A stretch of 34,647 nucleotides of DNA, taken from the NCBI GenBank assembly GCA_029940475.1, contig JAPYUT010000041.1, forward strand, positions 1-34,647. Direction: 5' to 3'. Position numbers and translations under genes: made by a program. A model generated the notes under the pieces. It did no database searches. It had not been told where the DNA came from and was given only the letters and a program-made list of their open reading frames with translations. Shown here piece after piece: positions 1 through 8,723 of the stretch; positions within the stretch are counted from its first letter, which is position 1, and the number at the start of each line of letters is the position of its first letter. The stretch is from Verrucomicrobiales bacterium. Lineage in GTDB: Bacteria; Verrucomicrobiota; Verrucomicrobiia; Verrucomicrobiales; DEV007.

Positions 1-1055
1 AAGGGGACATTGGAGGTGCGCTCCCACAGGGTGTGCTTGCCCCAGTCGCCTTTTTCACCGTGGTGGTAGCCGTGGTCGCTCCACAACACAACGATGGTAT
101 TATCCGAGTAGGGGCTGGCTTCAAGGGCATCGAGGACGTGGCCGATCTGGGCATCGGCATAACTCATGCAGGCCAAATAGCCGTGCAGGGCCTCCTGCAC
201 TGCGCCGAGCTTGACCAGTCGCTGGTGAATCCTTGAGCGGTTGGTTTTTTGTCGACGGATGTTTTCCGGCAGGTCATCGAGGTCGTCCGCCTTGTATGGA
301 GGCAACTTGATTTCGCTGCGCTTGTAGAGGTCGAAATATTTTTGCGGGCAGTAGTTGGGGAAGTGCGGGGCGTAGAGTCCCACGGCCAGGAAGAATGGAG
401 TGTGCCATTTTTTCTTCAGTTGAGCTACTGCCCACTGGGCCCGCATGCTGTCGGCGAGTTCGTCCTCTCGCTCGTTTGGGGTCGGACCGAAATCCATGAA
501 ACTACCGTTACTCTTGGGAGCTCCGGGTGTGCGTTGATAGGTGCCGTAGGGTTTCGGGTTAGGAAAGGGAACCTCATCCGACCAGGAATCCATCGGGTAT
601 CCTGTTTCCCTTTGCCGTTGGGTGCGTACATGGAATTCGTCCCAGCCGCGCAGGTCAACAGCTCCTGCGGGATGGTGGAAGAGCTTGCCTGTCCCCATGG
701 TGCGGTAACCGGCGGTCTTGAAGCTTTCCTGCAGGGGGCGGATCTGTGGATGATCTACAAAGTAGAGGGCACTGTCGTAGCATCCGGTGGTGGAAGCGAA
801 CTGTCCGGAGAAGATGGCCGCCCGGGAAGGAGCGCAGAAGACCCCGGCGGTGTGGGCATTGGTGAAGTTCACCCCGCGCCTGGCCAGGCGGTCAATATTC
901 GGGGTGATTGCTACTGGTGTAGTGCCATGGCAGCCAATCCAGTCATTCATGTCGTCGACAGCGATGAATAACACGTTGGGTTTTTCCCTGGAGAAGCCCG
1001 TCGTTGCAATGAGCAGGAAGGCCGGCAGGAGGATCGATATTTTTACACGGGGCAT
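1..1055 (-). CDS. Type I sulfatase, iduronate-2-sulfatase-like (3' end cut by window edge)
   Basis: Exported sulfatase that would hydrolyse sulfate esters on a glycan. The reading frame is open from the ATG at 1055 to the left window edge (about 351 codons), so the C-terminus is missing. A short hydrophobic signal peptide (residues 1-22) is followed by [14 protein letters not shown] with the two metal-binding Asp (residues 34-35). The sulfatase signature FCAPSR follows, with Cys74 as the presumed formylglycine precursor. Near the edge, a [20 protein letters not shown] stretch carries the second metal-site DH and the HGEKGDW pattern typical of iduronate-2-sulfatase-type members. It starts 36 nt after the stop of the FG-GAP gene on the same strand, which suggests an operon. 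No clear Shine-Dalgarno sequence is visible. The family call is firm; the substrate is not known. Confidence 0.93.
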   Translation of the reverse strand, partial: MPRVKISILLPAFLLIATTGFSREKPNVLFIAVDDMNDWIGCHGTTPVAITPNIDRLARRGVNFTNAHTAGVFCAPSRAAIFSGQFASTTGCYDSALYFVDHPQIRPLQESFKTAGYRTMGTGKLFHHPAGAVDLRGWDEFHVRTQRQRETGYPMDSWSDEVPFPNPKPYGTYQRTPGAPKSNGSFMDFGPTPNEREDELADSMRAQWAVAQLKKKWHTPFFLAVGLYAPHFPNYCPQKYFDLYKRSEIKLPPYKADDLDDLPENIRRQKTNRSRIHQRLVKLGAVQEALHGYLACMSYADAQIGHVLDALEASPYSDNTIVVLWSDHGYHHGEKGDWGKHTLWERTSNVP

Positions 1056-1091
1056 GGCTGGGGAGCGTAACCGCTCGGGATGATGGGGTAT

Positions 1092-3530
1092 TTAAGGGGA
1101 TTTGGCGTGCAGTGTGACCTGCTTCAATGGCAGTGTGATAAACGTTTCCTTCCCCTCGATAATCTTGATGGTTTGTTCTGCGGGGACGTTTGAGAATGTC
1201 TGTGTTTTTCCCGTGGTTGGCCAGAAAACTTCCAGCGCGAGTATGTGGGAGGCCTTGCCGATGCCGATGGACTGGCGTAATGGATTATTTCCAAAACTGC
1301 TGCCACTGCTCACGTGACGGTATACATGACGCAGGGTATCGCCCTCCTTGAATGTGGCCTTGATGCGGGCACCGATTGCTGAGCGGTTGGATTTCCGCCC
1401 CTCCAGGATGACAGTGAGAGAGCGGTTCCCGAAGCCCGGGTTCTCAAAGATGGCATCGTAGAACTTGTCGGCCCACTGGGCTCCTCCCATCTGGATATAG
1501 ACGTCCTGGTCCCCGTCATTGTCGAGATCGGCGAAGGATACGCCGTGTCCCTTCTGCAGGTGGCCGAATCCCCCTGCCATCGTGACGTTGACAAATCGGC
1601 GAGCGCCCTCGCTGAGAAACATCACGTTTGGCCTGATTTCAGCGTAATCAACATCACCTGTCCCCAGGTAAAAATCCAGAAACCCGTCGTTGTTCAGGTC
1701 GCCAAAGTTGGAGCCCATCGGCTGGCTTGGGTAATGCAGTTGCCGTGCGGATGCCACGTCACGAAAACGGCCTGACCCGAGCCCCTCGTACAGCTTCATT
1801 GGCTCGACAACGATCCGGTCCTGGAGCCTTTGTGTCTCGACATCATCAGCAGGGTTGCCAATGCCGTTTGGGTAAAGCAGGAGCAAGCCCACAGGTCCTG
1901 TTGAGGAACCCACCCAGAGGTCGAGTTTCCCGTCATTGTTGTAATCCCAGAACCAGGTTGCAAAGCTCCCCTTCGGGGCAGTCAGGTCCAATGCGGGCGC
2001 GACATCAGTAAATGTGCCGTCCCGGTTGTTGCGGTACATGCGATTGGCACCGCCGGCGACCGAGACGTAGAGGTCAGGGAAACGATCGCTATCGATGTCG
2101 CCCCAGGCGGCACCTTTGGCGAAGATCACATCACGCACCCCGGCGCTTTGGGCAACATCCGAGAACGTGCCGTCACCATTATTGCGGAAGAGTTGTGTCG
2201 GCGCGATCACATCACCCTCCGACTCGTTGCCGATGTAGAGGTCAAGGTCACCATCATTGTCGTAATCGGCCCATGCACCGGTTTGTGTCGGGTAATGCGC
2301 TTGTCCCAGGCCGGCTTCCATGGTCACGTCGGTAAATGTGCCGTCCCTGTTGTTGCGCAGCAGGGAATTGGGAATTTTCCCGTAACTTCCATGCCAGGCC
2401 CCGCGCAATATGAACAGGTCGAGATAGCCGTCGTTGTTGTAATCACCCTGGATGAGGTGGAGTCCTCCAGAGAAACCGGTCAGGCCGGCAGCATCAGTCC
2501 GGTCCGAGAATGTGCCGTCTCGATCATTGTGGAAAAAACGGGTTTGTCCCCGAAGATCCCAGGTTGTAGTCAATATGTCCAGGTAACCGTCGTTGTCGAA
2601 ATCATCGACGATTACCCCGCCATTGAGGTTGAAGGTATCAAGTCCCATGTCGATACCGATATTATCAAACTTTGGAAAGCTGATTGGTGATTCAAACAGC
2701 GAGCCCGGGACGCGATGGCGGGGCGGGACGCCGTCGGGGAAATCACCCAGTGTCATGTATGCAATGTTGATCAACCAGCGGGCCGCCAGCCGTGTTTGCA
2801 GTGTTTCCATGATGTCTTCTTCCGGCACCGGGTGATCGAGAACCTCTGCAAGGTAACCAATTGCCTGTCGGGAACCGTGTTTGCGGGTGTGGATGCCTGC
2901 GCCCCGTATCGGCACGATGCAACTCTCTGCGGTGTAGCGCTGACAGCAGTTTTCCGTCTCCCCGAGGCGTAGATAGCCGACACCGAGATTGAATCGAACA
3001 CGGTTCATCCAGACATCGCGCAGGGTGCTGCTTTGGAAAGTGACTGCCGGGGCCAGATTGAGTGCCTCCTTGAGGTGGGCAATTCCCTCCTCAAGGTTGT
3101 TCATGCGCAGTTCCTCCCGCCCGAGCGCGTAGAGGATGCGCGGTTTTAATTGTGACACTTCACCGGGCGGTATCTTATCCAGGCTTGCCCGCAACTCCGG
3201 GATCTTTCCCGCGCCGAAGAATGAATCCTCGCGGTTTGTCCCCTTGCCCATTTCCTCGAGTGTTAAGAGGATTTTTCCTTGTCCTCCTGATGCAGCCGGC
3301 AGCAGCGGCATGTCCCTGGCATTCCCGGGTTCCGTTTGTTTTTCAGGCTTGCACGATGTCGTGGCGAGGATTGCCGCAACAGTGGCTATTCCCGCGGTTA
3401 TACGAAAAAGCCAACAAGTTGAAATTTGCCATGCTGTGCCCGGGACCGGCTTGAACTTGCGGTGCAAGGTATGCCGTGACACTTGATTGAGCCCCCGCGC
3501 GTGTCCGGACATTTGTGATTGGTCGGGCAA
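1092..3530 (-). CDS. TPR / FG-GAP (VCBS) repeat protein with ASPIC/UnbV domain (CRTAC1-like)
   Basis: Large extracytoplasmic protein, 812 aa from the outermost ATG. The first ~60 residues hold a basic stretch and a hydrophobic segment ending in ATTSC, a weak lipobox, so it could be a lipoprotein or membrane-anchored; the true start may lie further in. Residues ~125-270 look like TPR helices. Residues ~300-670 contain seven FG-GAP/VCBS calcium-loop motifs (for example DDFDNDGYLDI, DYDNDGDLDLYI, DLNNDGFLDFYL), expected to fold as a beta-propeller. Residues ~720-800 match the ASPIC/UnbV domain found at the end of CRTAC1-like proteins. The sulfatase gene follows after 36 nt, and such propeller proteins are often found beside sulfatases in PVC bacteria. 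Binding or scaffolding is inferred; no catalytic function is evident. Confidence 0.88.
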   Translation of the reverse strand: MPDQSQMSGHARGLNQVSRHTLHRKFKPVPGTAWQISTCWLFRITAGIATVAAILATTSCKPEKQTEPGNARDMPLLPAASGGQGKILLTLEEMGKGTNREDSFFGAGKIPELRASLDKIPPGEVSQLKPRILYALGREELRMNNLEEGIAHLKEALNLAPAVTFQSSTLRDVWMNRVRFNLGVGYLRLGETENCCQRYTAESCIVPIRGAGIHTRKHGSRQAIGYLAEVLDHPVPEEDIMETLQTRLAARWLINIAYMTLGDFPDGVPPRHRVPGSLFESPISFPKFDNIGIDMGLDTFNLNGGVIVDDFDNDGYLDILTTTWDLRGQTRFFHNDRDGTFSDRTDAAGLTGFSGGLHLIQGDYNNDGYLDLFILRGAWHGSYGKIPNSLLRNNRDGTFTDVTMEAGLGQAHYPTQTGAWADYDNDGDLDLYIGNESEGDVIAPTQLFRNNGDGTFSDVAQSAGVRDVIFAKGAAWGDIDSDRFPDLYVSVAGGANRMYRNNRDGTFTDVAPALDLTAPKGSFATWFWDYNNDGKLDLWVGSSTGPVGLLLLYPNGIGNPADDVETQRLQDRIVVEPMKLYEGLGSGRFRDVASARQLHYPSQPMGSNFGDLNNDGFLDFYLGTGDVDYAEIRPNVMFLSEGARRFVNVTMAGGFGHLQKGHGVSFADLDNDGDQDVYIQMGGAQWADKFYDAIFENPGFGNRSLTVILEGRKSNRSAIGARIKATFKEGDTLRHVYRHVSSGSSFGNNPLRQSIGIGKASHILALEVFWPTTGKTQTFSNVPAEQTIKIIEGKETFITLPLKQVTLHAKSP

Positions 3531-3862
3531 ATCAGTTTTGGTAAACGCGATCAGGGTATCGTTGGGGATTTGTTGATCACTTTATATTAGCCCCCGGTTC
3601 CCGGCGGGATGTCCTTCTCCCGGTTGGTCAGCGAGACCCAGGCAGGGACAGGCAAGGATGATGAGTAAGAGTAAACGTAATTTCATGACGGGTATTGTAA
3701 CCATGGCTCATATCCTTGAAACCGCGAAGATCGTGAATTGTAAGTGATCTTAGCAACTATGTAAGCTTATTCATTTACATTATTACCTTGGTCCCGGTAT
3801 TGTTGATTGTGCTGGTCATTTGCTAAGCATTTCCCTTCCTGTTTAAAACTTCAGATCTCCCC
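3531..3862. other. Divergent intergenic region
   Basis: About 330 nt separate the minus-strand FG-GAP gene from the plus-strand PA14-like gene, so promoters for both should lie here. It is more AT-rich than its flanks around 3735-3860. It holds a short signal-peptide ORF on the minus strand (listed separately) and a small inverted repeat, AAGATC at 3727-3732 and GATCTT at 3746-3751, that could be an operator. I see no convincing -35/-10 pair. Confidence 0.4.
3582..3686 (-). CDS. 34-residue signal-peptide ORF, possible decapitated gene remnant
   Basis: Short minus-strand frame, ATG at 3686 and TAA at 3582-3584, beginning MKLRLLLLIILACPCLGLAD. This is a textbook secretion signal: a basic N-terminus, a hydrophobic core, and a small-residue cleavage region. 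After cleavage only about 15 Pro/Gly-rich residues would remain. It lies just upstream of the FG-GAP gene, in the same direction, ending ~50 nt before it. It may be the surviving 5' end of an exported protein gene lost by deletion, or the gene of a tiny secreted peptide. Chance cannot be excluded at this length. Confidence 0.35.
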   Translation of the reverse strand: MKLRLLLLIILACPCLGLADQPGEGHPAGNRGLI

Positions 3863-4465
3863 ATGAAATCCCGTCTCATCCATGCTGTTTTCCCGGCATC
3901 TCTTCCATGCATCGTGTCGTTTTTCATTCACATGAGCGATGCACCGGCTGAGATTCTTGATGCTCTTGCCGAATACGGCAATGCCGCTACTGCAACCTCG
4001 CCAAACCCGGCGGGAAATTCCCATGGTGCTGACTTCACTAACGCGGCAACCGGTGCATACATCATCACCGCGGCAGGAACCGACATCTGGGGCGGCAGTG
4101 ATAACGGCAGCTTCATTTTCGCCCGCTCCGGTTCACGGCCCGCCGGTGCAAATTTCAGTGCCATCGTGCGTTCGGTCTCGGTCGCCGCCGACCCCCTTGA
4201 GCCACTTGGCAACAACTGGGGACGCACAGGTTTGATGGCGAGGGAGAATCCCAACCTGTCTAATTCCACAAATGTATCCCATGTCCGCAGGGATGGCAGT
4301 AATGCATGGAGCGCCCTTCAGGGGCGCAGGGATGAGGGTGGCGGCACCGACCGGGACAACGGTGAGCTTGGTAACCAGGCGGCCAACACCGCCAACGGCT
4401 CAGTGCGCAACACTCCGCTTTGGCTTGGCCTGCATCGTGTCGATGGAGAGTGGTATGCCACCTAG
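3863..4465 (+). CDS. Secreted PA14-like protein, N-terminal part (in-frame TAG)
   Basis: N-terminal 200 residues of what appears to be one ~1187-residue secreted protein. The first ~25 residues form a plausible signal peptide. The rest reads like a LamG/concanavalin-type beta-sandwich found in PVC surface proteins (DGSNAWSALQGRRD, LWLGLHRVDGEWYAT). The frame ends at TAG 4463-4465, but translation in the same frame continues without another stop to 7426. The residues right after the TAG (ATDNDGVPGQWS) continue the domain naturally. The stop therefore looks like a single-base nonsense mutation (for example CAG to TAG), a sequencing error, or a read-through codon, not a true end. No binding or catalytic function can be assigned. 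Confidence 0.7.
   Translation: MKSRLIHAVFPASLPCIVSFFIHMSDAPAEILDALAEYGNAATATSPNPAGNSHGADFTNAATGAYIITAAGTDIWGGSDNGSFIFARSGSRPAGANFSAIVRSVSVAADPLEPLGNNWGRTGLMARENPNLSNSTNVSHVRRDGSNAWSALQGRRDEGGGTDRDNGELGNQAANTANGSVRNTPLWLGLHRVDGEWYAT
4463..4465 (+). other. In-frame amber codon splitting a single gene
   Basis: TAG in frame between WYAT and ATDNDG. The upstream and downstream open frames (3863-4465 and 4535-7426) are in the same phase, and no other stop occurs in that phase between 3863 and 7424. Domain continuity across the codon argues that it is a recent lesion or an error. Confidence 0.8.
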
Positions 4466-4534
4466 GCCACGGACAACGATGGTGTTCCCGGGCAATGGAG
4501 TGAACCCCGCCAGCGCAATAACCCGGGCAATAAC

Positions 4535-7426
4535 ATGGACGGCAGGGTTTATGTTGGCCTTTGTCACCAGTCCCATGGTGCCAACAACGCACACAACCTG
4601 GGCGGCAACACTGCTGTCTTTGATCATTTCCGGGTTTCTGAATTTGGCACCTTTACAACCAGCGGCGGTGCAGAGTTAACCCTGAGTGGCGATAATGTGT
4701 TCCTCAATCAATCCGCAACTCCGCTCGGCGGCGATCCGGAGGAGGTTACCTGGCGTCTCGACTACGTCGGGGCAGGCCTTGTTGCCACGCCCGGCTTCCT
4801 CAAGGCTGATATTTTCATGCAGAACAATGGCGGTAACCTCGTCGCGTTCAATGCCATGACTCAACAAGCTCCTGATGGCAGCACTTTAATTGAGCGTATT
4901 CTCTGGTCTTCGAACAATTACGCGCAGACCAATGCTGCCGGCGTCAACCTGTTTGCCGAGGCGGTTCCCGGTTCCTTTGGCGGGGGACAGAACCAATACG
5001 GCGTCAACCTTACCGGTGAAATTTTCATTCCCGGTGATGCTTCCCGTGGAGGCGTTGAGTCAATCCTCTTCCATGACGGGGCGGATGATTTCTGTGTTCT
5101 CGAAATTGATGGTGTCACGCTTATCAACGACAACAACTGGACAAACTCAAATGGCCAGGGAGGTAACGGCGGCAGATTAGCGGGCTTTGATTGCAGCGCC
5201 GCCAAGTTTGACGATGGGCAGTGGGTCTCCTTCCGCATGGGCATGTGGGAAGGTGGTGGGGGTGACAGCAACAACCTGGTGTGGGATGCCCTTGATCGCA
5301 CCGGCACCGATGATGTAACCGGTGGCAGTGACGGGATACTGAACAGTTTCAGTGGGCAGGTTGCCAATATTGACCAGAATATCCAGTTTGCGCACAGTGC
5401 GAGCGATGAGATACCAAGTGTGAACTTCCGCGCGTTGGCAGCCGGTGCGGTTTTCACCGAGACCGGTAACGGCACAACACAGGGTCAGGTGCAACTCAGG
5501 CCACTGACCGGGGATGTTACTGAGCTTCGCTTTTACCTGAATGATTCTTTGCTGCAGACTATCCCGGTGACACCGGTGGCAATAAGTGCCGGTTTCACCG
5601 CTTACCAGGAAGCGACGATCGTCCTCGCGGATGTGGCAGATGGCGGGTCAAGGGATGTCGATGAGAACAGCATGACAATTACCCGCAATGGCATTCCGGT
5701 GACCCCGCTCATCAGCAAAGACGGTCTCCTCACCACCATAGTGGACACTTTTGACACTCCTCCCTCTCCTCTTGCCCAGTATGCCTACAGGATTACCGGC
5801 ACGACGACTGCGGATACCGGTGCTGTTGAGTTTATCGTGAATGTCAGTGCTGAGGCTTTCCCGCTCTATGAAGTGATGCGTGCCGGGTTGAGTGACCCGC
5901 CGAATGCAACCATTGGCTGGGATCTCATGGAGTTCACGGGCGTTGGTGGCGACCGCTTCTTCACCGGCCAGGAGGCGATCCGCAACAATCCCCCGGCGGC
6001 TCAAGCGGTTGCGCCTTTCATCAATCATACCGATCCGGATACCAATCTTCCCGCCGGTGACTGGCCGGGCGACCGCCCGATTCTTACCGACAGCGCGGGA
6101 GTGGATGACAATAACTACATCACATTTGCCCGGACAATATGGACTGCCGTTGCCGGCGACTACACTATTCGGGTAAGGGGTGATGACGGTTACTGTCTGC
6201 GCATCAACGGTGCCAGTGTCGTTGCCATCAAGGGTGCCGCTGGCAACAAGGCCGGAGCGGACGGATCATCCGCATACTTCAGAAGCGGTACCGGGAACTC
6301 GAATGCCTATATCCAGATTAACATTGCCGATGACGGTGACTACCTTGTTGAGTTTTTTGCCTTTGAGGGCGGCGGTGGTTCAAACCAGGAGATACTGGTC
6401 AACAGCGGCCGTCACGAGAACCTTAATGACAGCGGCTGGGAGCTGCTGGGCGACATGAGTCAATACGTGCCCGTTTCCCGCTGGGGGGACATTCCCGGGG
6501 ATGTTCTCCCGGAACTGCCCTCTTTCACAGGGGAAAACGGCTGGGCGACCCGTATCTGGTACCAGGCGCGCAACGGTGCGGGTCAGGACGTGGGCAACCT
6601 TGACCAGACGATGCGCTTCCTGCGTGATCTGGATGCCGGCACCTCGACCTCAGATGCGGAATTTGCCGGTTTCCTTGAGACCCTGAACCACAGCGCAACT
6701 GGTGGTAATGCCGGCAGGATCAATCCCACCGAGGCCTACCCCGATCCCAACGGGGGGATTATCGGCGGTCCGGTAGTTGGCAGCAAGAGCGGGGACCGTA
6801 TCGCGATGCTTGCCCATGGCCGACTTATTGTCCCGGTTGACGGCGACTATACCATCCAGATTCGTTCCGATGATGGCTTCCTGCTGCGTTTTCTTGATCC
6901 CGCCAACTCCTTCCATACAGCTAATGGTAATGGTCGGATTGAGTATGTGTATCCAAGTGAGGTGAGTCATCAAAACGGTACCGGCGATTCCAATACCCGT
7001 GTCGCCGCCTACCTGGCTGCCGGGGAACATGATATTGCCTTTGTCTGGTGGGAGGGGGGAGGAGGAGATCACTTTGAGCTCTCAGTGGCTGCCGGCATAC
7101 AGATGAACCAAAATGGCCCCTTTGTGTTACTGGACCGCAACAGGAAAACAAACAACCTGTATCTTGGCCGTTCCATCGCGCCGCCTTTTGACATTACCGA
7201 CATTCGCTATGATGCACTCGATGATGAGTTCAGTATTACCTGGGATTCCCAGCCTGGAGATATTTATGCATTGTATTTCTCGCCGGACCTGATGGATTGG
7301 GGCGCGGATTTGGATGACAGTATTTCCTCCGGCGGTGAATCCACGGTTTATGGACCGTTCAGCAACCCGGTTCCGGGAACCCGGAATCTTTTTTTCCGGG
7401 TGGAGAAGGTGCCTGCGTTCCAGTAG
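4535..7426 (+). CDS. Secreted PA14-like repeat protein, main C-terminal part
   Basis: 963 residues from the first ATG after the TAG; the same frame is open from 4466. It has no signal peptide of its own, fitting the view that it is the continuation of 3863-4465. Two PA14-type carbohydrate-binding beta-sandwiches are visible: one near nt 6070-6420 (GDYTIRVRGDDGYCLRING, then EFFAFEGGGGS) and one near 6800-7090 (GDYTIQIRSDDGFLLRF, then FVWWEGGGGDHFEL). The last ~80 residues form a small beta domain with YALYFSPDLMDW and a final FFRV, which resembles the C-termini of the secreted proteins further along the window. The likely role is cell-surface or secreted glycan binding. If the TAG is real and not suppressed, this part would be made only by internal initiation and would not be exported. 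Confidence 0.8.
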   Translation: MDGRVYVGLCHQSHGANNAHNLGGNTAVFDHFRVSEFGTFTTSGGAELTLSGDNVFLNQSATPLGGDPEEVTWRLDYVGAGLVATPGFLKADIFMQNNGGNLVAFNAMTQQAPDGSTLIERILWSSNNYAQTNAAGVNLFAEAVPGSFGGGQNQYGVNLTGEIFIPGDASRGGVESILFHDGADDFCVLEIDGVTLINDNNWTNSNGQGGNGGRLAGFDCSAAKFDDGQWVSFRMGMWEGGGGDSNNLVWDALDRTGTDDVTGGSDGILNSFSGQVANIDQNIQFAHSASDEIPSVNFRALAAGAVFTETGNGTTQGQVQLRPLTGDVTELRFYLNDSLLQTIPVTPVAISAGFTAYQEATIVLADVADGGSRDVDENSMTITRNGIPVTPLISKDGLLTTIVDTFDTPPSPLAQYAYRITGTTTADTGAVEFIVNVSAEAFPLYEVMRAGLSDPPNATIGWDLMEFTGVGGDRFFTGQEAIRNNPPAAQAVAPFINHTDPDTNLPAGDWPGDRPILTDSAGVDDNNYITFARTIWTAVAGDYTIRVRGDDGYCLRINGASVVAIKGAAGNKAGADGSSAYFRSGTGNSNAYIQINIADDGDYLVEFFAFEGGGGSNQEILVNSGRHENLNDSGWELLGDMSQYVPVSRWGDIPGDVLPELPSFTGENGWATRIWYQARNGAGQDVGNLDQTMRFLRDLDAGTSTSDAEFAGFLETLNHSATGGNAGRINPTEAYPDPNGGIIGGPVVGSKSGDRIAMLAHGRLIVPVDGDYTIQIRSDDGFLLRFLDPANSFHTANGNGRIEYVYPSEVSHQNGTGDSNTRVAAYLAAGEHDIAFVWWEGGGGDHFELSVAAGIQMNQNGPFVLLDRNRKTNNLYLGRSIAPPFDITDIRYDALDDEFSITWDSQPGDIYALYFSPDLMDWGADLDDSISSGGESTVYGPFSNPVPGTRNLFFRVEKVPAFQ

Positions 7427-7579
7427 GGATTATCCGCTTATATATTAACCACGACCAATTGCAGGATTCGCCAGGTTCCGGCTCCTTGTCCTGAGGTATA
7501 AAGACATGCAGTGAATATTCCGGTTCGTGGATTTTTTTCTTTCCCATGCAGGTTGGCAAGAGATACAGTTTATTCCTTG

Positions 7580-8722
7580 ATGAGAATTAAATATTTGCTT
7601 CCACTATTGCTGTTCCCCGCTGCCAGCCTCAGGGCGGCAGGAGCCGAGGGAGAGCTGAGCCCCTTCCTTGGCAAGCCTTCCCTGGACATTCAGCAGGTAT
7701 TCAAGGGTGAACGTTTTGGCAACATTGTTGTCACCATGAAAGGCACCGTGCTTGCCACCTGGGGGACAAGCCACGTGCGTGCGAAACGCAGTGAGGACGG
7801 CGGCAAGACATGGGGAGAGGAGATCGTCATTGCCAGGCCGGGTTTCCAGACCGGCGGGCTGACGGTAAATGAGACCAATGGCGACATCATCGCCTTCGTG
7901 GAGGATCGTCATCCACCTGCACCGATTTCCATCTACCGCAGCAGTGATGACGGCAAGTCGTGGCAGAAGATCGAGACCAACATCAAGCCGGATCCGGAGG
8001 GTAATGCACCATCAATGCACATGAACGAGCACGGCATCACGTTGCGCCACGGCAAGCACAAGGGGCGCCTGATTCGACCCTCGCGTTTTTATGCCGGAAA
8101 AAATGACCGGTCTCTCTGGCCGAAGCACTACACCAACGCCATCTTCAGTGATGATGGAGGCAAGTCGTGGCAGACGAGTCATCCTTTCCCTGCCAAGGGA
8201 ACGGGTGAAGCGACACTCGCCGAGCTGAGTGACGGAACCATCTATTACAACACCCGCCGTCACTGGGCTGAGGAGGGTGCCAATCCACGGCGACGCTGGA
8301 CTGCCACCAGCATTGACGGCGGCATGAGCTGGAAGGACATGAAGTTTTGCGAGGTGCTGCCCGATGGTCCCCAGAACACCAACTACGGCTGCATGGCCGG
8401 GCTGACCCGCCTGGCGGTGAAGGGACGTGACATCCTAATCTACAGCAATTGCGACAGTCCGGGAGGTCGCCATCACGGTACGGTATGGGCGAGTTTTGAC
8501 GGTGGCAAGACATGGCCTGTGAAGCGGCTGGTTTTTGCCGGCGCCCATGGCTATTCCTCGATTACCTCCGGGCGTCCGGGCACGGTCACCGAGGGGATGA
8601 TCTTCCACCACTTCGAGGGAGGACCGAAGGGCGGTTCAGCCGTTGCCAGGTTTAATCTCGCGTGGATTCTCGAGGAGGGCAAATCCACAGGTGATGGAGA
8701 GGTTCCTGCCTGGGTAAAGTAA
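7580..8722 (+). CDS. Exported sialidase-fold (BNR/Asp-box) protein, probably not a true sialidase
   Basis: About 380 aa. I place the start at the ATG at 7580, where a signal peptide begins (MRIKYLLPLLLFPAASLRAA); the open frame extends further upstream without support. Five Asp-box motifs (SEDGGKTW, SSDDGKSW, SDDGGKSW, SIDGGMSW, SFDGGKTW) mark a six-bladed beta-propeller of the sialidase superfamily. Near the C-terminus, HGYSSITSGRPGT resembles the catalytic Tyr region and third Arg of family 33 sialidases. At the N-terminus, where sialidases carry an RIP motif with the first catalytic Arg, the sequence reads ERFGNIVVTMKGT and lacks it. I therefore call it a sialidase-like protein of unknown substrate. 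It converges with the downstream esterase; the two stop codons are 1 nt apart. Confidence 0.88.
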   Translation: MRIKYLLPLLLFPAASLRAAGAEGELSPFLGKPSLDIQQVFKGERFGNIVVTMKGTVLATWGTSHVRAKRSEDGGKTWGEEIVIARPGFQTGGLTVNETNGDIIAFVEDRHPPAPISIYRSSDDGKSWQKIETNIKPDPEGNAPSMHMNEHGITLRHGKHKGRLIRPSRFYAGKNDRSLWPKHYTNAIFSDDGGKSWQTSHPFPAKGTGEATLAELSDGTIYYNTRRHWAEEGANPRRRWTATSIDGGMSWKDMKFCEVLPDGPQNTNYGCMAGLTRLAVKGRDILIYSNCDSPGGRHHGTVWASFDGGKTWPVKRLVFAGAHGYSSITSGRPGTVTEGMIFHHFEGGPKGGSAVARFNLAWILEEGKSTGDGEVPAWVK

Positions 8723-8723
8723 G

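Noticed and set aside
249..971. Plus-strand open frame of 240 codons
   Set aside because: It lies antisense to the left-edge sulfatase, whose motifs are clear; the product has no recognisable features.
1545..2690. Several plus-strand frames of 76-180 codons
   Set aside because: They are antisense to the FG-GAP gene and arise from its repeated Asp/Asn codons.
7180..7426. PEP-CTERM or LPXTG anchor at the end of the secreted proteins
   Set aside because: No VPEP motif, terminal hydrophobic helix with Arg, or LPXTG is visible.
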